Notes under the pieces: model-generated
The model's database searches: none
The model's input: only the letters and a program-made list of their open reading frames with translations
What the model was told of the DNA's origin: nothing
In this document: positions 37,915-47,203 of the stretch, in pieces
Position numbering within the stretch: position 1 is the first letter of the stretch
Layout: every line of letters starts with the position of its first letter
Origin: CAYFLR01 sp964343805
Lineage (GTDB): Bacteria > Bdellovibrionota_B > Oligoflexia > CAYFLR01
Reading direction: 5' to 3'
Length of the DNA: 64,000 bases
NCBI GenBank assembly: GCA_964343805.1
Contig: CAYFLR010000009.1
Location: 106,486-170,485, forward strand
Program-made: the position numbers and the translations under genes

Positions 37915-39503
37915 ATGAAGCCAAAAACATTGGCAATCAGTCTCTTCCTCTTGTTTGGATTTTTTTCTATCAGTTTTGAAAAAAATTTAGCGAATAATTC
38001 AAGCATAACCTCAAAAAAAAATACCCTCATTGTAGGAATGACCAAATCTATTCCTGATATTTCAGGTGTTGGAGACAATAGTGTTTCTAGTAACCAAATC
38101 AACTTCCTAATTTACGACCTTCTGTATACCTTTAACNNNNNNNNNNTAGACACTTCGAATATACCAAAGTACTTGTAACAAATGCCTCTAGTAACAATAA
38201 AAAGGATATCTGGACCCTTTCTATTAGAAAAAACGTACGCTTTCATGACGGGCATCCTCTTACATCCGAAGATGTTAAGTTTTCTATTGATATTGCAAAT
38301 AATGAAAGTAATCCCCGCTATGACTTTCTTGAAATAATAGAAAGTGTAAAGACCAAAGGCCGTTATAAAATAGTTATCAAGCTAAAAAGACCCTCTCCCC
38401 GCTTTTTAGAAAGATCTCTTTATAATGTTCCAGTTATTCCAAAGCATGTAGTTGATGCCATCGGCTTTGAAGCATTTAAGAAAAACCCCATTGGATCAGG
38501 CCCTTACAAATTTTCCCACTGGCAAAAAGGTAAATATTTACTACTCACCCGAAATGCAAAATATTGGCGAGGAAAGCCAAAGATAAAAAACATTCTCTTC
38601 AAAACTAATCTCACCAATGAAGTGTTGAATATTGAAATTGAAGCTGCCAATTTAGACATTGTCCCAGACACAGAGCTTTCCAACCTAAACATTGGTATTC
38701 TGCGCAAAAAAATAAACATCCAAACCCCTGAGAGCTTAGACTATTACTATTTTGCATTTAATATTAACCAAAAACCCACCAGCGATGTCAGATTTAGAAA
38801 AGCCATTCTTCACTCTTTTGATTTCAACACTTTCATAAAAGACCTTTTTAAGACCAATAATGGAGGCATAAGAGCTTATAGCCCAATTCCCCCTTCTCTC
38901 TGGCCTCAAGACTTAGATTACCAATCTAACCATCTTCCCAAGTATGACCCTGAATTAGCTAAGAAGTTATTTAAACAACTCGAAGAGGAAAAAATATTAG
39001 ATAGAACAAAACCTCTAATTATTGCAGTTAGAGGAAAAAGATATCGGACTATCATTATGAAGGCCATGGCCAATAACTTGGCCTATCAATACGGATTTAA
39101 TAATGTTCATTTTAAGGTCATTACAGACTGGAATAAATTCCAAAAAACTATACCAGAATCCCATATGCACTCTTTTGGAATGGGGCTAGATAACCCAGAT
39201 CCCAATATAGATATCTTTGGAGAAAACCAGTACAACTACTTTAAATATAGAAACCCCGATATAGACAAATGGTTAAAAGCAGAGCATCAAGAATCTACAC
39301 GTGAAAAAAGAGCCCCTTTACTCGTCAAGATAATGAGAAAAGCCCTTTACCAAGACTTTGTTTGGGGAATGCTTTTTCATAAAAGGACATTCTTTTTAAC
39401 AAGTAAGAGAATAAATGGTTTAGTAGTCTCAGGAGTTGGCTACTTTTTTGTTTATAACCCCTTTGACAAAGCTCCCGTTGATGCCTATCTAGAAAATGAA
39501 TAA
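37915..39503 (+). CDS. Extracellular solute-binding protein, family 5 (OppA/DppA-like), interrupted by an N gap
   Basis: About 530 residues across the gap. Signal peptide at residues 1-27 without a clear lipobox, so probably a soluble periplasmic protein. Family features: 'TLIVGMTKSIPDISGVGDNS' at the mature start, 'IYDLLYTFN', then after the gap 'WTLSIRKNVRFHDGHPLTSEDVKFSIDIA', 'RPSPRFLERSLYNVPVIPKHVV', 'NPIGSGPYKFSHWQKGKYLLLTRNAKYWRGKPKI', and 'YYYFAFNINQKPTSDVRFRKAILHSFD'. The segment from 38148 is in a different frame; the true gap leaves remainder 2 on division by 3. Binds oligopeptides or similar for an ABC importer, but no permease genes are nearby. It is divergent from the phosphatase gene. 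Confidence 0.88.
38137..38146. other. Assembly gap (10 N) inside the solute-binding protein gene
   Basis: Ten Ns; frames on the two sides disagree, so the true length is not 10. Comparison with the family layout suggests a handful of missing codons. Confidence 0.95.
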
Positions 39504-39513
39504 GGGTTCGGGG

Positions 39514-40230
39514 TTATAGTTTAGAAGCGGGTAAAAATCGACGAGTTTCTTCATCCATCTCCACCAGCACTGTGATCATATTTCCGGTTTGAACCACATG
39601 AACAACACTTTGAGCATTCATGAATAGGTAGACCACCACATTCTTAGTTGGTAAGGAGAATTGATTTACAGTCATAGAATCTATTAAACTGTCAAACTCT
39701 GACATATCTAATGGCCTGGCCAATCGCTTATCCACTACACTGTCTTTTATTTTTAAAACAATGTCTTTACGATTTCGGTAAAACACCTCAAACTTAGCCA
39801 CTCTATCGGTATAAAATCGGAGGCGTGAAGTGTATTTCTTTAAATGATCAAAGGCAATGTATTTAAGCGGGTTGAGGGAAAAGTGAGTGCCCATGGGAGG
39901 AACATTTTTTTCCCTCTTTACTTGTAAATTATGGTAAGGATTTTCTAGTTCAGCGATGACATCACTATCTGGCTGCTCTGGAACCTCAAGCAATTCATTT
40001 ATATTATAACTATTATTTCCAACCGTCTGTTCGGGGGGATTGTCTTCTTCCTCATCATCATTACTCAAAGAGGCATTTTTATCCACATTTTGATTCAAAT
40101 CTTCATCCCAATTCTCAAAATCCTCATCCTTCTCTGAGAGCTGTGAAAACTCCCCCTCTTTTTTTTGAGAAGAACAGGCACTAAAGAAAAGACAAAATAA
40201 CATCACCAAGAAAGGACTCAACCGGCACAT
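39514..40230 (-). CDS. Acidic lipoprotein with possible AMIN-like domain
   Basis: 238 residues. Lipobox 'FFSAC' (Cys near 19). A long Asp/Glu/Asn-rich linker (about 22-95) leads to a folded C-terminal domain: 'SRLRFYTDRVAKFEVFYRNRKDIVLKIKDSVVDKRLARPLD…', then 'VVVYLFMNAQSVVHVVQTGNMITVLVEM'. This alternation of strands resembles AMIN domains, which bind peptidoglycan or pilus components, but the match is by eye and weak. It is convergent with the solute-binding protein gene and 72 bp downstream of the transglutaminase-like gene on the same strand. Confidence 0.6.
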   Translation of the reverse strand: MCRLSPFLVMLFCLFFSACSSQKKEGEFSQLSEKDEDFENWDEDLNQNVDKNASLSNDDEEEDNPPEQTVGNNSYNINELLEVPEQPDSDVIAELENPYHNLQVKREKNVPPMGTHFSLNPLKYIAFDHLKKYTSRLRFYTDRVAKFEVFYRNRKDIVLKIKDSVVDKRLARPLDMSEFDSLIDSMTVNQFSLPTKNVVVYLFMNAQSVVHVVQTGNMITVLVEMDEETRRFLPASKL

Positions 40231-40302
40231 AATTATCCCCTAGGTTAAATAGATTAATAATGATGATTTATTAATTATATCTGAATTTGAAAAAAAGTGC
40301 AG

Positions 40303-42354
40303 TTACCTTAATGGAAAGCGGTACATTCCTACCAAGCTTGATTTCTTTTTACCTCGATGATCTTCAACAAATTTATCTCTCTCGCCATCTTTTCGTTGCC
40401 AGCGATAGAAAAAGAGAACCACTTGTTTGTTATTTCTCTTTATTTCATCTGAGACAATTCTAAAATGATAACGACCTTGGGAAGGATTAATATTCACTCT
40501 CCACATTTCATAGTCATCTAAGTGGTGGAAGTATTGTCGATAGGCTCCCATATTATTGATATCAAAATCTCCATCTCGATCAAAAGCATAGACTCGAACC
40601 ACGTCAGGACGCCAAGGAAGGCGAACCCCTCCGTCTCGACTTTCTCCCCGACCCGCTATATAACCAGACAGGTGAAGAGAATTCTCATTTACGGTTAAAT
40701 CAGAAAGTCTTAACTTTGCATGGAATGAAGTAGTGGAATCCACCCACTGCCAAGGCTTTTCCTTGAATTTAGGAGCAATAAGACCCTCTTTGACTAAATC
40801 AATAACCGGTACATTAGGTGATTCTTCAATGGACAAAGTACTCTTCTCATAAATAGCTTTTACTAAAGGCCACTTCACAAGAGGATTCGCCATAGAAGAG
40901 TCACAAACATCTCCTTCTTCAGGCTTACAGCGAATCATTTCATTCTTCTTCAGCACCTCTTTAAGAGCCTCTCCTTTAAGACCTAGAGTATCTGTCATTC
41001 TCTTTGCATCCACCAACAAGGGTTTTACTCCAAACCAAGCGAAATCAGGAGATTGATTACTATGGGCGTAACCGCCACGATCATCTCGAATACCCCACTC
41101 TCCTCCAACAATTCGGTGCCAACGATCTAATTCTAGGGTCGCGTAATAAATCCGGGGATTATCTTCCTCCTCTGGAACAAATCCGATTCGACGGTAAAGT
41201 CCTCTGCTTTCATCAATTTCTTCATTCACCGCTTTGCTATCGGAAAGGGCTGTAGAACCTAACCATACACTGATTTTCACATCTACTAGTTTGGTCACTC
41301 CAGGAGCGGCAACATCACCATAAGTGCTTAGATTTAAATTATAGGGACCCTTTAAAATATCCACTCGCGCATCTCCAATGGGATGATTGGAGACTTTTAA
41401 ATCTTGCATCTTATCTATAACAAAGGATTCCTTAGCGATACCCAATCTATTTTGTAGGGCTAAAACAAAGGTGGCAGGATTCACACCACGACATTCAGCC
41501 CTGTCATACCTTTTAAACTCTGGTTCGGTAGGCATTTCATCGTCATTACTGCCTGTGGAATCTTTATGATAAGGATCATAAATTCGATCCTTACATCTTT
41601 GCCCTAATCTAGAATAGGATTCATAATCTACTTTATAATAAACAACACCCAATAGACCTTTAATGTCATAGGGGTGGAAAGGAATTCTATATCCATCAGC
41701 ACCGATCACATCCACCCTTCTAAAAGGCTCTCGCTCTTGAATTGCTGCCGCGCTCACACCATTGCAATAGCCTACCCAAAAAGCCATATATAAACGAGTA
41801 TGGCCCCTCATCCCAAGTTCTCGTCGAGTCGCGCCAAATTTGTAGTCACCTAACACCAGGTCATATTTTTCCATGGGAGAGAGTTCGAATAATTTATCAT
41901 ATTGCTTCTCCGCACCTACTGTGGCCAAAAGCAACACTTTAATGATATCTTTTTCCGACTTCACCGAATAACCGAATAGTTCACTTAAAAAACCTTTGCT
42001 CCAGCGGCCAGCAACTCCATCAAACCATGAAGGGAAAAACCCGGCTGACCAGGGTTTATCAATTTCTGCCACCTGGAATAAATTTCTATTGAATAAGTTC
42101 TGCTGCTTGAGACTATTGAAATTGGGATTATTTAAGTTCTCTTTGATCTGAGCTTCCAGATTACTTACCGAAAACCCCCTATCATTATAGACATGAGTTG
42201 GGATCCAGCCTATCGAATTATCCCCTTCTCGCCAAAGCCCTGCTGATTCAACACCCTTAGACTTTTCGGCAGTTGTCTTTCTTATACATCCAGTAATTAG
42301 TAGTACAAAGGCTAATATCCCCAATAATTTGATTGCGATAGCTCGATTTCGCAT
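40303..42354 (-). CDS. Lipoprotein resembling transglutaminase elicitor proteins (PF16683-like)
   Basis: 683 residues. Lipobox 'LLITGC' (Cys near 23). The pattern of the transglutaminase-elicitor family is visible: 'LSPMEKYDLVLGDYKFGATRREL' near 158-180, a putative catalytic Cys in 'FWVGYCNGVSAAAIQEREPFRRVDVIGADGYRIPFHPYDIKGLLGVVYY' near 192-240, 'ATFVLALQNRLGIAKESFVIDK' near 294-316, and the late 'LELDRWHRIVGGEWGI…SPDFAW' near 405-437. The family was described from Phytophthora cell-wall transglutaminases and also occurs in bacteria. The C-terminal part (about 540-683) is a beta domain. Recognition is from memory. If correct, it would crosslink proteins or polyamines at the cell surface. Confidence 0.7.
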   Translation of the reverse strand: MRNRAIAIKLLGILAFVLLITGCIRKTTAEKSKGVESAGLWREGDNSIGWIPTHVYNDRGFSVSNLEAQIKENLNNPNFNSLKQQNLFNRNLFQVAEIDKPWSAGFFPSWFDGVAGRWSKGFLSELFGYSVKSEKDIIKVLLLATVGAEKQYDKLFELSPMEKYDLVLGDYKFGATRRELGMRGHTRLYMAFWVGYCNGVSAAAIQEREPFRRVDVIGADGYRIPFHPYDIKGLLGVVYYKVDYESYSRLGQRCKDRIYDPYHKDSTGSNDDEMPTEPEFKRYDRAECRGVNPATFVLALQNRLGIAKESFVIDKMQDLKVSNHPIGDARVDILKGPYNLNLSTYGDVAAPGVTKLVDVKISVWLGSTALSDSKAVNEEIDESRGLYRRIGFVPEEEDNPRIYYATLELDRWHRIVGGEWGIRDDRGGYAHSNQSPDFAWFGVKPLLVDAKRMTDTLGLKGEALKEVLKKNEMIRCKPEEGDVCDSSMANPLVKWPLVKAIYEKSTLSIEESPNVPVIDLVKEGLIAPKFKEKPWQWVDSTTSFHAKLRLSDLTVNENSLHLSGYIAGRGESRDGGVRLPWRPDVVRVYAFDRDGDFDINNMGAYRQYFHHLDDYEMWRVNINPSQGRYHFRIVSDEIKRNNKQVVLFFYRWQRKDGERDKFVEDHRGKKKSSLVGMYRFPLR

Positions 42355-42545
42355 ATCCCCTCCGGCAAAGGCGTAAAGTAAACAAATTCGGTATCATATT
42401 CTCGGAATTTGAGAAGGAACCTTTAGTTAAATTCACCTATGCTAAAGAAAAGATTTTTAAAATTAACGTAATGTTATATACTATATAATCATAATAGTGC
42501 CATTTTTGTCGTGTATACTATGTTTTTAAGTGAGGCATTGGTGTA

Positions 42546-44189
42546 ATGAGTGAAAAAAGTGAATTTCTGGCCGCCTTTTCTAATCATGTTCGGAGCCTCC
42601 AACTTGAATTTTCAAAGCTCGATAACTACCATGACCTGGCTAAATATATCTCTCTTATTGTCAGCCAAAAACTGCAGTGTGCCAACCATCTGTTTATTCA
42701 TGCCCAGGTTGAGGATTATTGTTTCCTATCTGTCAATCATAACTTTGGTCAATTAGATATTATTGATGATCTATCATTCACCGGTGTAAACCCTGAATCT
42801 TTTGATTTTTTACCTAAAACTACTGGAATTGTCCCCATTGAAGAAGCACATCACGACCGGACCTTTCACCTATTTTATCAGAAGTCAGGGCTTCATAAGC
42901 TGAAGTTCAATGCGATTTTGCCTTTTTATTATGGGAACAATACAGTTGCTGACATCATGCTCCTAAAAAGCCCCCTCTTTCCCGACCAAGTCACTGATGA
43001 GCTTAAAAATCTCTTTTTGCTTTATCAATCCATCTTCTCTCAAGGGCTTTATTTCTTGAATAGAGAAGCTACCTATATGCAAAAAATAGCAAAAACAGAG
43101 TCGGACTTCCGAAATCTCAATCTCTTTGTTCAAACAGAAAAGATGCTTGAATCATTTAGTGATAGCAAGCTCAAACTCATTAAAGTCATGGATGAACTCA
43201 TAGATCGAGTGGGTGTTGAAAGAAGTTCCATCGCTATCAAAGATAAAAACTCTGAGCGACTTTATATAAAAGTAGTTCGGGGTGGAAAAATGAAAGATGT
43301 TGAGAAGAAAATCAACACTGGAAAACTCTATGATATTTACCTGCAGAAAGATGAAGGTGTGGCTGGGCAGGTATTTTTGACCGGTCAACATTGCATTGTG
43401 GATGATGTTTCTAATAGCCCTCTTTTTAAAAATAGAGGCACCCCCAATGACATTTCATCTCTATCTTGCTGGCCCATTTTCCATAATACGGAAGCAGTTC
43501 CTATCGGGGTAGTTAATTTAACCAATAAGCGAGCTCCCTTTTCTCCTGAAGAGATCAAAACGGTTCAAAATGCTACTAAGAAAATTGCAAAACTTATTGG
43601 AGAAACAGAACAATTCATAAACTCCCCCATCAATGCCCAAAAATCAGGCATTATGGAAGCCAATTCCTTAGAGTCTTTTATTGAGCAGGAATTTTTACGC
43701 TGTAAGAGATCAGAACTCTCTATGACTCTGATGAAGGTCAGGGTAGATAATTGTAATCAATTAACTGCAGCCATCCAACCAGAAGAAAAATCTGAAATGA
43801 ATGAAAGGTTCATTGGTCTTTTTAAAGACTTTGTAGAAAGTGGAGATATTATTGGTAAGATTGATGAAGATGCATTCACACTTATCTTACTAGGAACCGA
43901 ACAAAAGAGAGCCCTCTCCATGGCAGAGAAGATGAGAAATATGATTCCTCAAAGGATGAAAGCCTTCACTCCTACAGCCATTGCTGGGATTCCCATGACC
44001 CTAACATTTTCTCTGATAGAGACCACGGATGAAGTGCCCAGCGCCCAATTTATGTTATCCAAAGTGGATGAACTGCTTTCATCCAACCCCGACCCCGATA
44101 AAATCCATTTTTACGCACGCGGTCGCAATCGAACCTACGTGGAAGAAACCATTTCTATGGACAAAATTTCCACTGATGATCTGTTTTGA
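42546..44189 (+). CDS. GAF-domain protein with degenerate GGDEF domain
   Basis: 547 residues, no membrane segment. An N-terminal GAF-like region (about 15-165) and a second GAF domain (about 200-365, 'LMDELIDRVGVERSSIAIKDKNSERLYIKVVRGG', 'EGVAGQVFLTGQHCIVDDVSNSPLFK', 'WPIFHNTEAVPIGVVNLTNKRAPFSPEE') precede a C-terminal domain with the GGDEF fold (about 380-530: 'LESFIEQEFLRCKRSELSMTLMKVRVDN'). The catalytic signature reads 'IGKIDEDAFTLIL' instead of GG(D/E)EF, so it should not make cyclic-di-GMP and may be a sensor or binding domain. It overlaps the DNA glycosylase gene by 4 bp (TTGA). Confidence 0.8.
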   Translation: MSEKSEFLAAFSNHVRSLQLEFSKLDNYHDLAKYISLIVSQKLQCANHLFIHAQVEDYCFLSVNHNFGQLDIIDDLSFTGVNPESFDFLPKTTGIVPIEEAHHDRTFHLFYQKSGLHKLKFNAILPFYYGNNTVADIMLLKSPLFPDQVTDELKNLFLLYQSIFSQGLYFLNREATYMQKIAKTESDFRNLNLFVQTEKMLESFSDSKLKLIKVMDELIDRVGVERSSIAIKDKNSERLYIKVVRGGKMKDVEKKINTGKLYDIYLQKDEGVAGQVFLTGQHCIVDDVSNSPLFKNRGTPNDISSLSCWPIFHNTEAVPIGVVNLTNKRAPFSPEEIKTVQNATKKIAKLIGETEQFINSPINAQKSGIMEANSLESFIEQEFLRCKRSELSMTLMKVRVDNCNQLTAAIQPEEKSEMNERFIGLFKDFVESGDIIGKIDEDAFTLILLGTEQKRALSMAEKMRNMIPQRMKAFTPTAIAGIPMTLTFSLIETTDEVPSAQFMLSKVDELLSSNPDPDKIHFYARGRNRTYVEETISMDKISTDDLF

Positions 44190-44917
44190 TTCATTCTCTC
44201 TTTACAATTTATCAAACTTTACTTAATTACTATCATCCACAGGGCTGGTGGCCTTTGATGGACCCATGTTCTCCATCAAAATCTCCTAAGTACTGGTCAA
44301 CATCAACCATTCCAAGAAAACTCAATTCAGCTCAGCAATTCGAAATTTGTATTGGTGCTATTTTGACCCAGAATACCACTTGGAAAAATGTGGAAAAAGC
44401 ACTTATAAACCTTTTCCAAAGCCATCTATTGGATCCCTTAAAGATTTTGGAAGTTCCTATGGAACAACTTGCCGGGCACATCAAACCAACCGGCTACTAC
44501 AATCAGAAAGCTAAAAAATTGAAAGCCTTTGCCTCTTATGTAAAGAATCTAGATTATCTAGGGGTTCTCCTTCAAAAGGACATATCCGCTTTAAGAGTCG
44601 AACTCCTCTCTATTTTCGGTATTGGTCCTGAAACCGCAGACGATATAATCCTTTACGCTGCACAGCAGCCTGTTTTTGTTGTGGACACTTATACTAAAAG
44701 GCTGATGCACCGTTTAGGTTTCTGCCTTGAAGATATTAAGTATCACCCTCTCCAAAAACTCATCAGCGAGAATTTACCTCAGGACCTCGAAATCTATAAT
44801 GAAATGCATGCCCTCATTGTTTCACTTGCGAAAGAGCATTGTCAAAAGAAACCAATTTGCATAAACTGTCCTTTAGCAAGGCAATATCCTACCAACAATG
44901 AAAAGGAGTCATCATGA
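44186..44917 (+). CDS. HhH-GPD DNA glycosylase, endonuclease III-like (3-methyladenine-type subgroup)
   Basis: 243 residues. A TTG start overlaps the previous stop (TTGA); the N-terminal 'IYQTLLNYYHPQGWWPL' belongs to the family, so a later start would cut it. Core: 'FEICIGAILTQNTTWKNVEKAL' near 50-72, helix-hairpin-helix 'LLSIFGIGPETADDIILYAAQQPVFVVDTYTKRLMHRLG' near 147-185 with the catalytic Asp in VVDTYTKR. The Lys that gives beta-lyase activity in endonuclease III is Glu here, as in monofunctional alkylpurine glycosylases. Of the usual four [4Fe-4S] cysteines three remain ('CQKKPICINC') and the fourth is Tyr. Likely base excision repair of alkylated purines. Confidence 0.8.
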   Translation: MIHSLFTIYQTLLNYYHPQGWWPLMDPCSPSKSPKYWSTSTIPRKLNSAQQFEICIGAILTQNTTWKNVEKALINLFQSHLLDPLKILEVPMEQLAGHIKPTGYYNQKAKKLKAFASYVKNLDYLGVLLQKDISALRVELLSIFGIGPETADDIILYAAQQPVFVVDTYTKRLMHRLGFCLEDIKYHPLQKLISENLPQDLEIYNEMHALIVSLAKEHCQKKPICINCPLARQYPTNNEKESS

Positions 44918-45273
44918 ATGTTGCAGTCCTCGGAGCATCTCACAAACCCGAAAGATATGCTAACAAGGCAATAAAAAAGCTTATGGAAAATGGCCATCAG
45001 GTTTACCCAATACACCCTGCACTTAAGTCTGTTTATGATTTAGATGTTTTTCCATCTATTAAGGATATTCCCGACCCTATTCATACTCTTACACTCTATG
45101 TGAACGCCGAACGCTCCACTTATATGCAGGATGAAATTTTCAATCTCAAACCAGAGAGAGTGATATTTAACCCAGGAACCGAAAATAAAGAGCTGAAAGC
45201 TGAATTGGAAAAACAAGGTGTTAAAACCTTAGAGGCATGTACCTTGGTCATGCTAGATACTAAGCAGTTTTAA
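44914..45273 (+). CDS. CoA-binding domain protein (YccU-like)
   Basis: 119 residues, overlapping the glycosylase stop by 4 bp (ATGA). A single Rossmann-type CoA-binding domain: 'VAVLGASHKPERYANKAIKKLMENGHQVYPIHP' at the N-terminus, 'LKSVYDLDVFPSIKDIPDPIHTLTLYVNAERS', 'PERVIFNPGTEN' and a final 'KTLEACTLVML', which corresponds to the 'C.MV' segment of the family. Function in cells is not established; binding of CoA or acyl-CoA is known for relatives. Third gene of a coupled cluster with the GAF protein and the glycosylase. Confidence 0.88.
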   Translation: MNVAVLGASHKPERYANKAIKKLMENGHQVYPIHPALKSVYDLDVFPSIKDIPDPIHTLTLYVNAERSTYMQDEIFNLKPERVIFNPGTENKELKAELEKQGVKTLEACTLVMLDTKQF

Positions 45274-45566
45274 CCCGCTTTCTGATAGGATTCTTGGTTT
45301 ACAATTTCAGTAATCCGAATTCCTAACCTTTCATTAATTACCACAGCTTCGCCGCGAGCCAGAAGACGTCCATTGACGAGAATATCAAGAGGAGCTCCGG
45401 CAGCTTGGTCGAGTTCCACTATACTTCCATGACCTAATTTCAAAATATCTTCTATGGGCATTCGAGCAGAACCTACTACCACTTGAATTTCTAATGCCAC
45501 TCCATCTAAGTGAGCGATATTAAATTTACTTAATTGGGCTTTTGTATCTTTCAAACCTACATCCAA
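45270..45566 (-). CDS. fliN: FliN-like flagellar motor switch protein (SpoA/SURF1-type domain)
   Basis: 98 residues from TTG 45566; an in-frame stop lies a few codons upstream, so it cannot be longer. A single SpoA domain fills it: 'VALEIQVVVGSARMPIEDILKLGHGSIVELDQAAGAPLDILVNGRLLARGEAVVINERLGIRITEIV', a very good match to FliN C-terminal domains of the C-ring. The usual variable N-terminal extension is short. No other flagellar gene is adjacent. It converges with the CoA-binding gene by a 4-bp overlap. Likely the motor switch FliN, although a second paralogue elsewhere could be the main one. Confidence 0.85.
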   Translation of the reverse strand: MDVGLKDTKAQLSKFNIAHLDGVALEIQVVVGSARMPIEDILKLGHGSIVELDQAAGAPLDILVNGRLLARGEAVVINERLGIRITEIVNQESYQKAG

Positions 45567-45617
45567 ATTAAATTCTCAGATGTAAGTTGTATCGGAAGGC
45601 TATGAGAAAACTTAAAT

Positions 45618-45645
45618 AGAGCCTTTTCAATGAAGAAAAGGCTCT
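45618..45645 (-). terminator. Hairpin after the Gld-type transporter operon
   Basis: A perfect 10-bp stem AGAGCCTTTT / AAAAGGCTCT around an 8-nt loop, just past the stop of the DUF4340 gene. The T-run after it on the minus strand is imperfect (ATTTAAGTTTT). Confidence 0.6.
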
Positions 45646-45656
45646 AATATTATAGA

Positions 45657-47183
45657 CTATTCTACAAGATCGCTTTTGGCAGGGAAAAGTTTATTAACGA
45701 CAGACTCTTCCAATAACACATTTTGTTTCACACCACTTAATTTTGCTAAGAAAGTAGTTCCAGGAAGCTCCTCTTCCCCCACTAAAATGTTATATTGGTT
45801 GCCATCACTGGACTTAATCTCAGCTTGATACTTTGTTTTATTAATAGAGACTATGCGATTGGCTAGACCATGGGCTGAGATTTTACTGAATGCTTTTATC
45901 AAATCATTGATCTTACTCTCTTTGAGTTTCTTTTTAGCTTCTAAGCCCACCATCTCCCATTTGTCTTCTTTGGTGTTTTTCTTGAGAGTAAAAGAGTCTT
46001 TACCTTTGAGGGTTATTTTCACTAGCTGACTCTTATCCAGCTTCAAAACATTCAAATCGAATAGATCCTTCTGATTTACGAAAATGTTATTCACATTGCT
46101 GCTAGCAAGAGTAAAGATGTTACTTTTTTCACCATTGCGGACATAGTACTCATTTTTCTCTTTGGCGCCGTCCATCACTTTGCCGCCCACCATAAACTCT
46201 TTTTTACTCCCGTTTTTGGCAACTAGAGTAATCTTCAGAGACTTCTCGTTAAAGCCATATTTTGAATCACCGGCTTCAGCAGCACTTCCCACCACGTCTT
46301 TAGCGGTTAGACCGTTGAGTTTATTTACTAATTGATTCACACCGTCTTTCTTCAAAGAGAAGCCCACATTACCAGCAGCCACTTTCCATACATCCACTTT
46401 TTCCATTTTAGGAGCTTCTTGCTTCGTCTCTTTTTTATCTTTTGTAGCAGGTGCCTTCACTTCTCTTTCTTCGGTCACCTTTTCTAACCGGTATTCAGCA
46501 AAGGCGGTCTTAAAAATCACCTCTTTAATTTCAGGCTCTTTGGTGGCAAGCATTTTTAAATTTAAGAACTTTTTATAGTCGGGACCTTTATCTAATTCAC
46601 TGCTAGAGGCTCCCACTTCATTTCTTAGATTCTTATTAATTACATAAACTTTGTTTTCGTTATGTAATCTTACAAAATGAGTGGAGTTATCAGCATTCTT
46701 ACCTATAAAGAGTTCCCAACCGGGTTTAGCCTCTCCCTGCTTATAGAGGGAGATACGCATGGCTTTTTTATCATCTAAGGAGTAATCCTTTAAGACTTCC
46801 TTAGAATCAGAACGAAACTCTCCCTCTGATTCTTTGAGCATCTTCATCAAACTCTCAATCTTACCCTGCTTAACTTCGGCATTAAATAATTCAGGTAGAA
46901 TCCATTTGCCATCGGTTTGTTTCATCAGCTTTAGGCTTTGATGAGTGACGGCACTGGCACTCAAATCTAAACTATCTTTATCTTTATTAGCAGCTGGCTT
47001 TTCTGATTTAGGAACCTGAATCTCTATCTTTGCCACCTTATCTGTTGACCAAGAATCAGAAAGTAGAGTTTTGAGGTTCACAACTTCCACAATGGACTTC
47101 TTTGAGCGATGCTTGGACATCACTCCCACGATCAGTAAAATTACGGCCACAACGAATAATATGGGTAATTTATTGTTCTTCAT
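45657..47183 (-). CDS. DUF4340-domain membrane-anchored protein of a Gld-type ABC transporter operon
   Basis: 508 residues from ATG 47183 (GGAGAAG 7 nt upstream). One N-terminal membrane helix (about 6-23), rest extracytoplasmic. Contains DUF4340-like repeats: 'DYSLDDKKAMRISLYKQGEAKPGWELFIGKNADNSTHFVRLHNENKVYVINKNL' near 128-190 and again 'KYGFNEKSLKITLVAKNGSKKEFMVGGKVMDGAKEKNEYYVRNGEKSNIFTLASSNVNNIFV' near 305-370. A Lys/Pro/Glu-rich linker lies near 235-255. DUF4340 genes usually follow GldF/GldG-like ABC genes, as here, 20 bp after the fused permease. Probably a periplasmic component of that system. Confidence 0.85.
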   Translation of the reverse strand: MKNNKLPILFVVAVILLIVGVMSKHRSKKSIVEVVNLKTLLSDSWSTDKVAKIEIQVPKSEKPAANKDKDSLDLSASAVTHQSLKLMKQTDGKWILPELFNAEVKQGKIESLMKMLKESEGEFRSDSKEVLKDYSLDDKKAMRISLYKQGEAKPGWELFIGKNADNSTHFVRLHNENKVYVINKNLRNEVGASSSELDKGPDYKKFLNLKMLATKEPEIKEVIFKTAFAEYRLEKVTEEREVKAPATKDKKETKQEAPKMEKVDVWKVAAGNVGFSLKKDGVNQLVNKLNGLTAKDVVGSAAEAGDSKYGFNEKSLKITLVAKNGSKKEFMVGGKVMDGAKEKNEYYVRNGEKSNIFTLASSNVNNIFVNQKDLFDLNVLKLDKSQLVKITLKGKDSFTLKKNTKEDKWEMVGLEAKKKLKESKINDLIKAFSKISAHGLANRIVSINKTKYQAEIKSSDGNQYNILVGEEELPGTTFLAKLSGVKQNVLLEESVVNKLFPAKSDLVE

Positions 47184-47203
47184 CACGCTTCTCCAATACT
47201 TAA

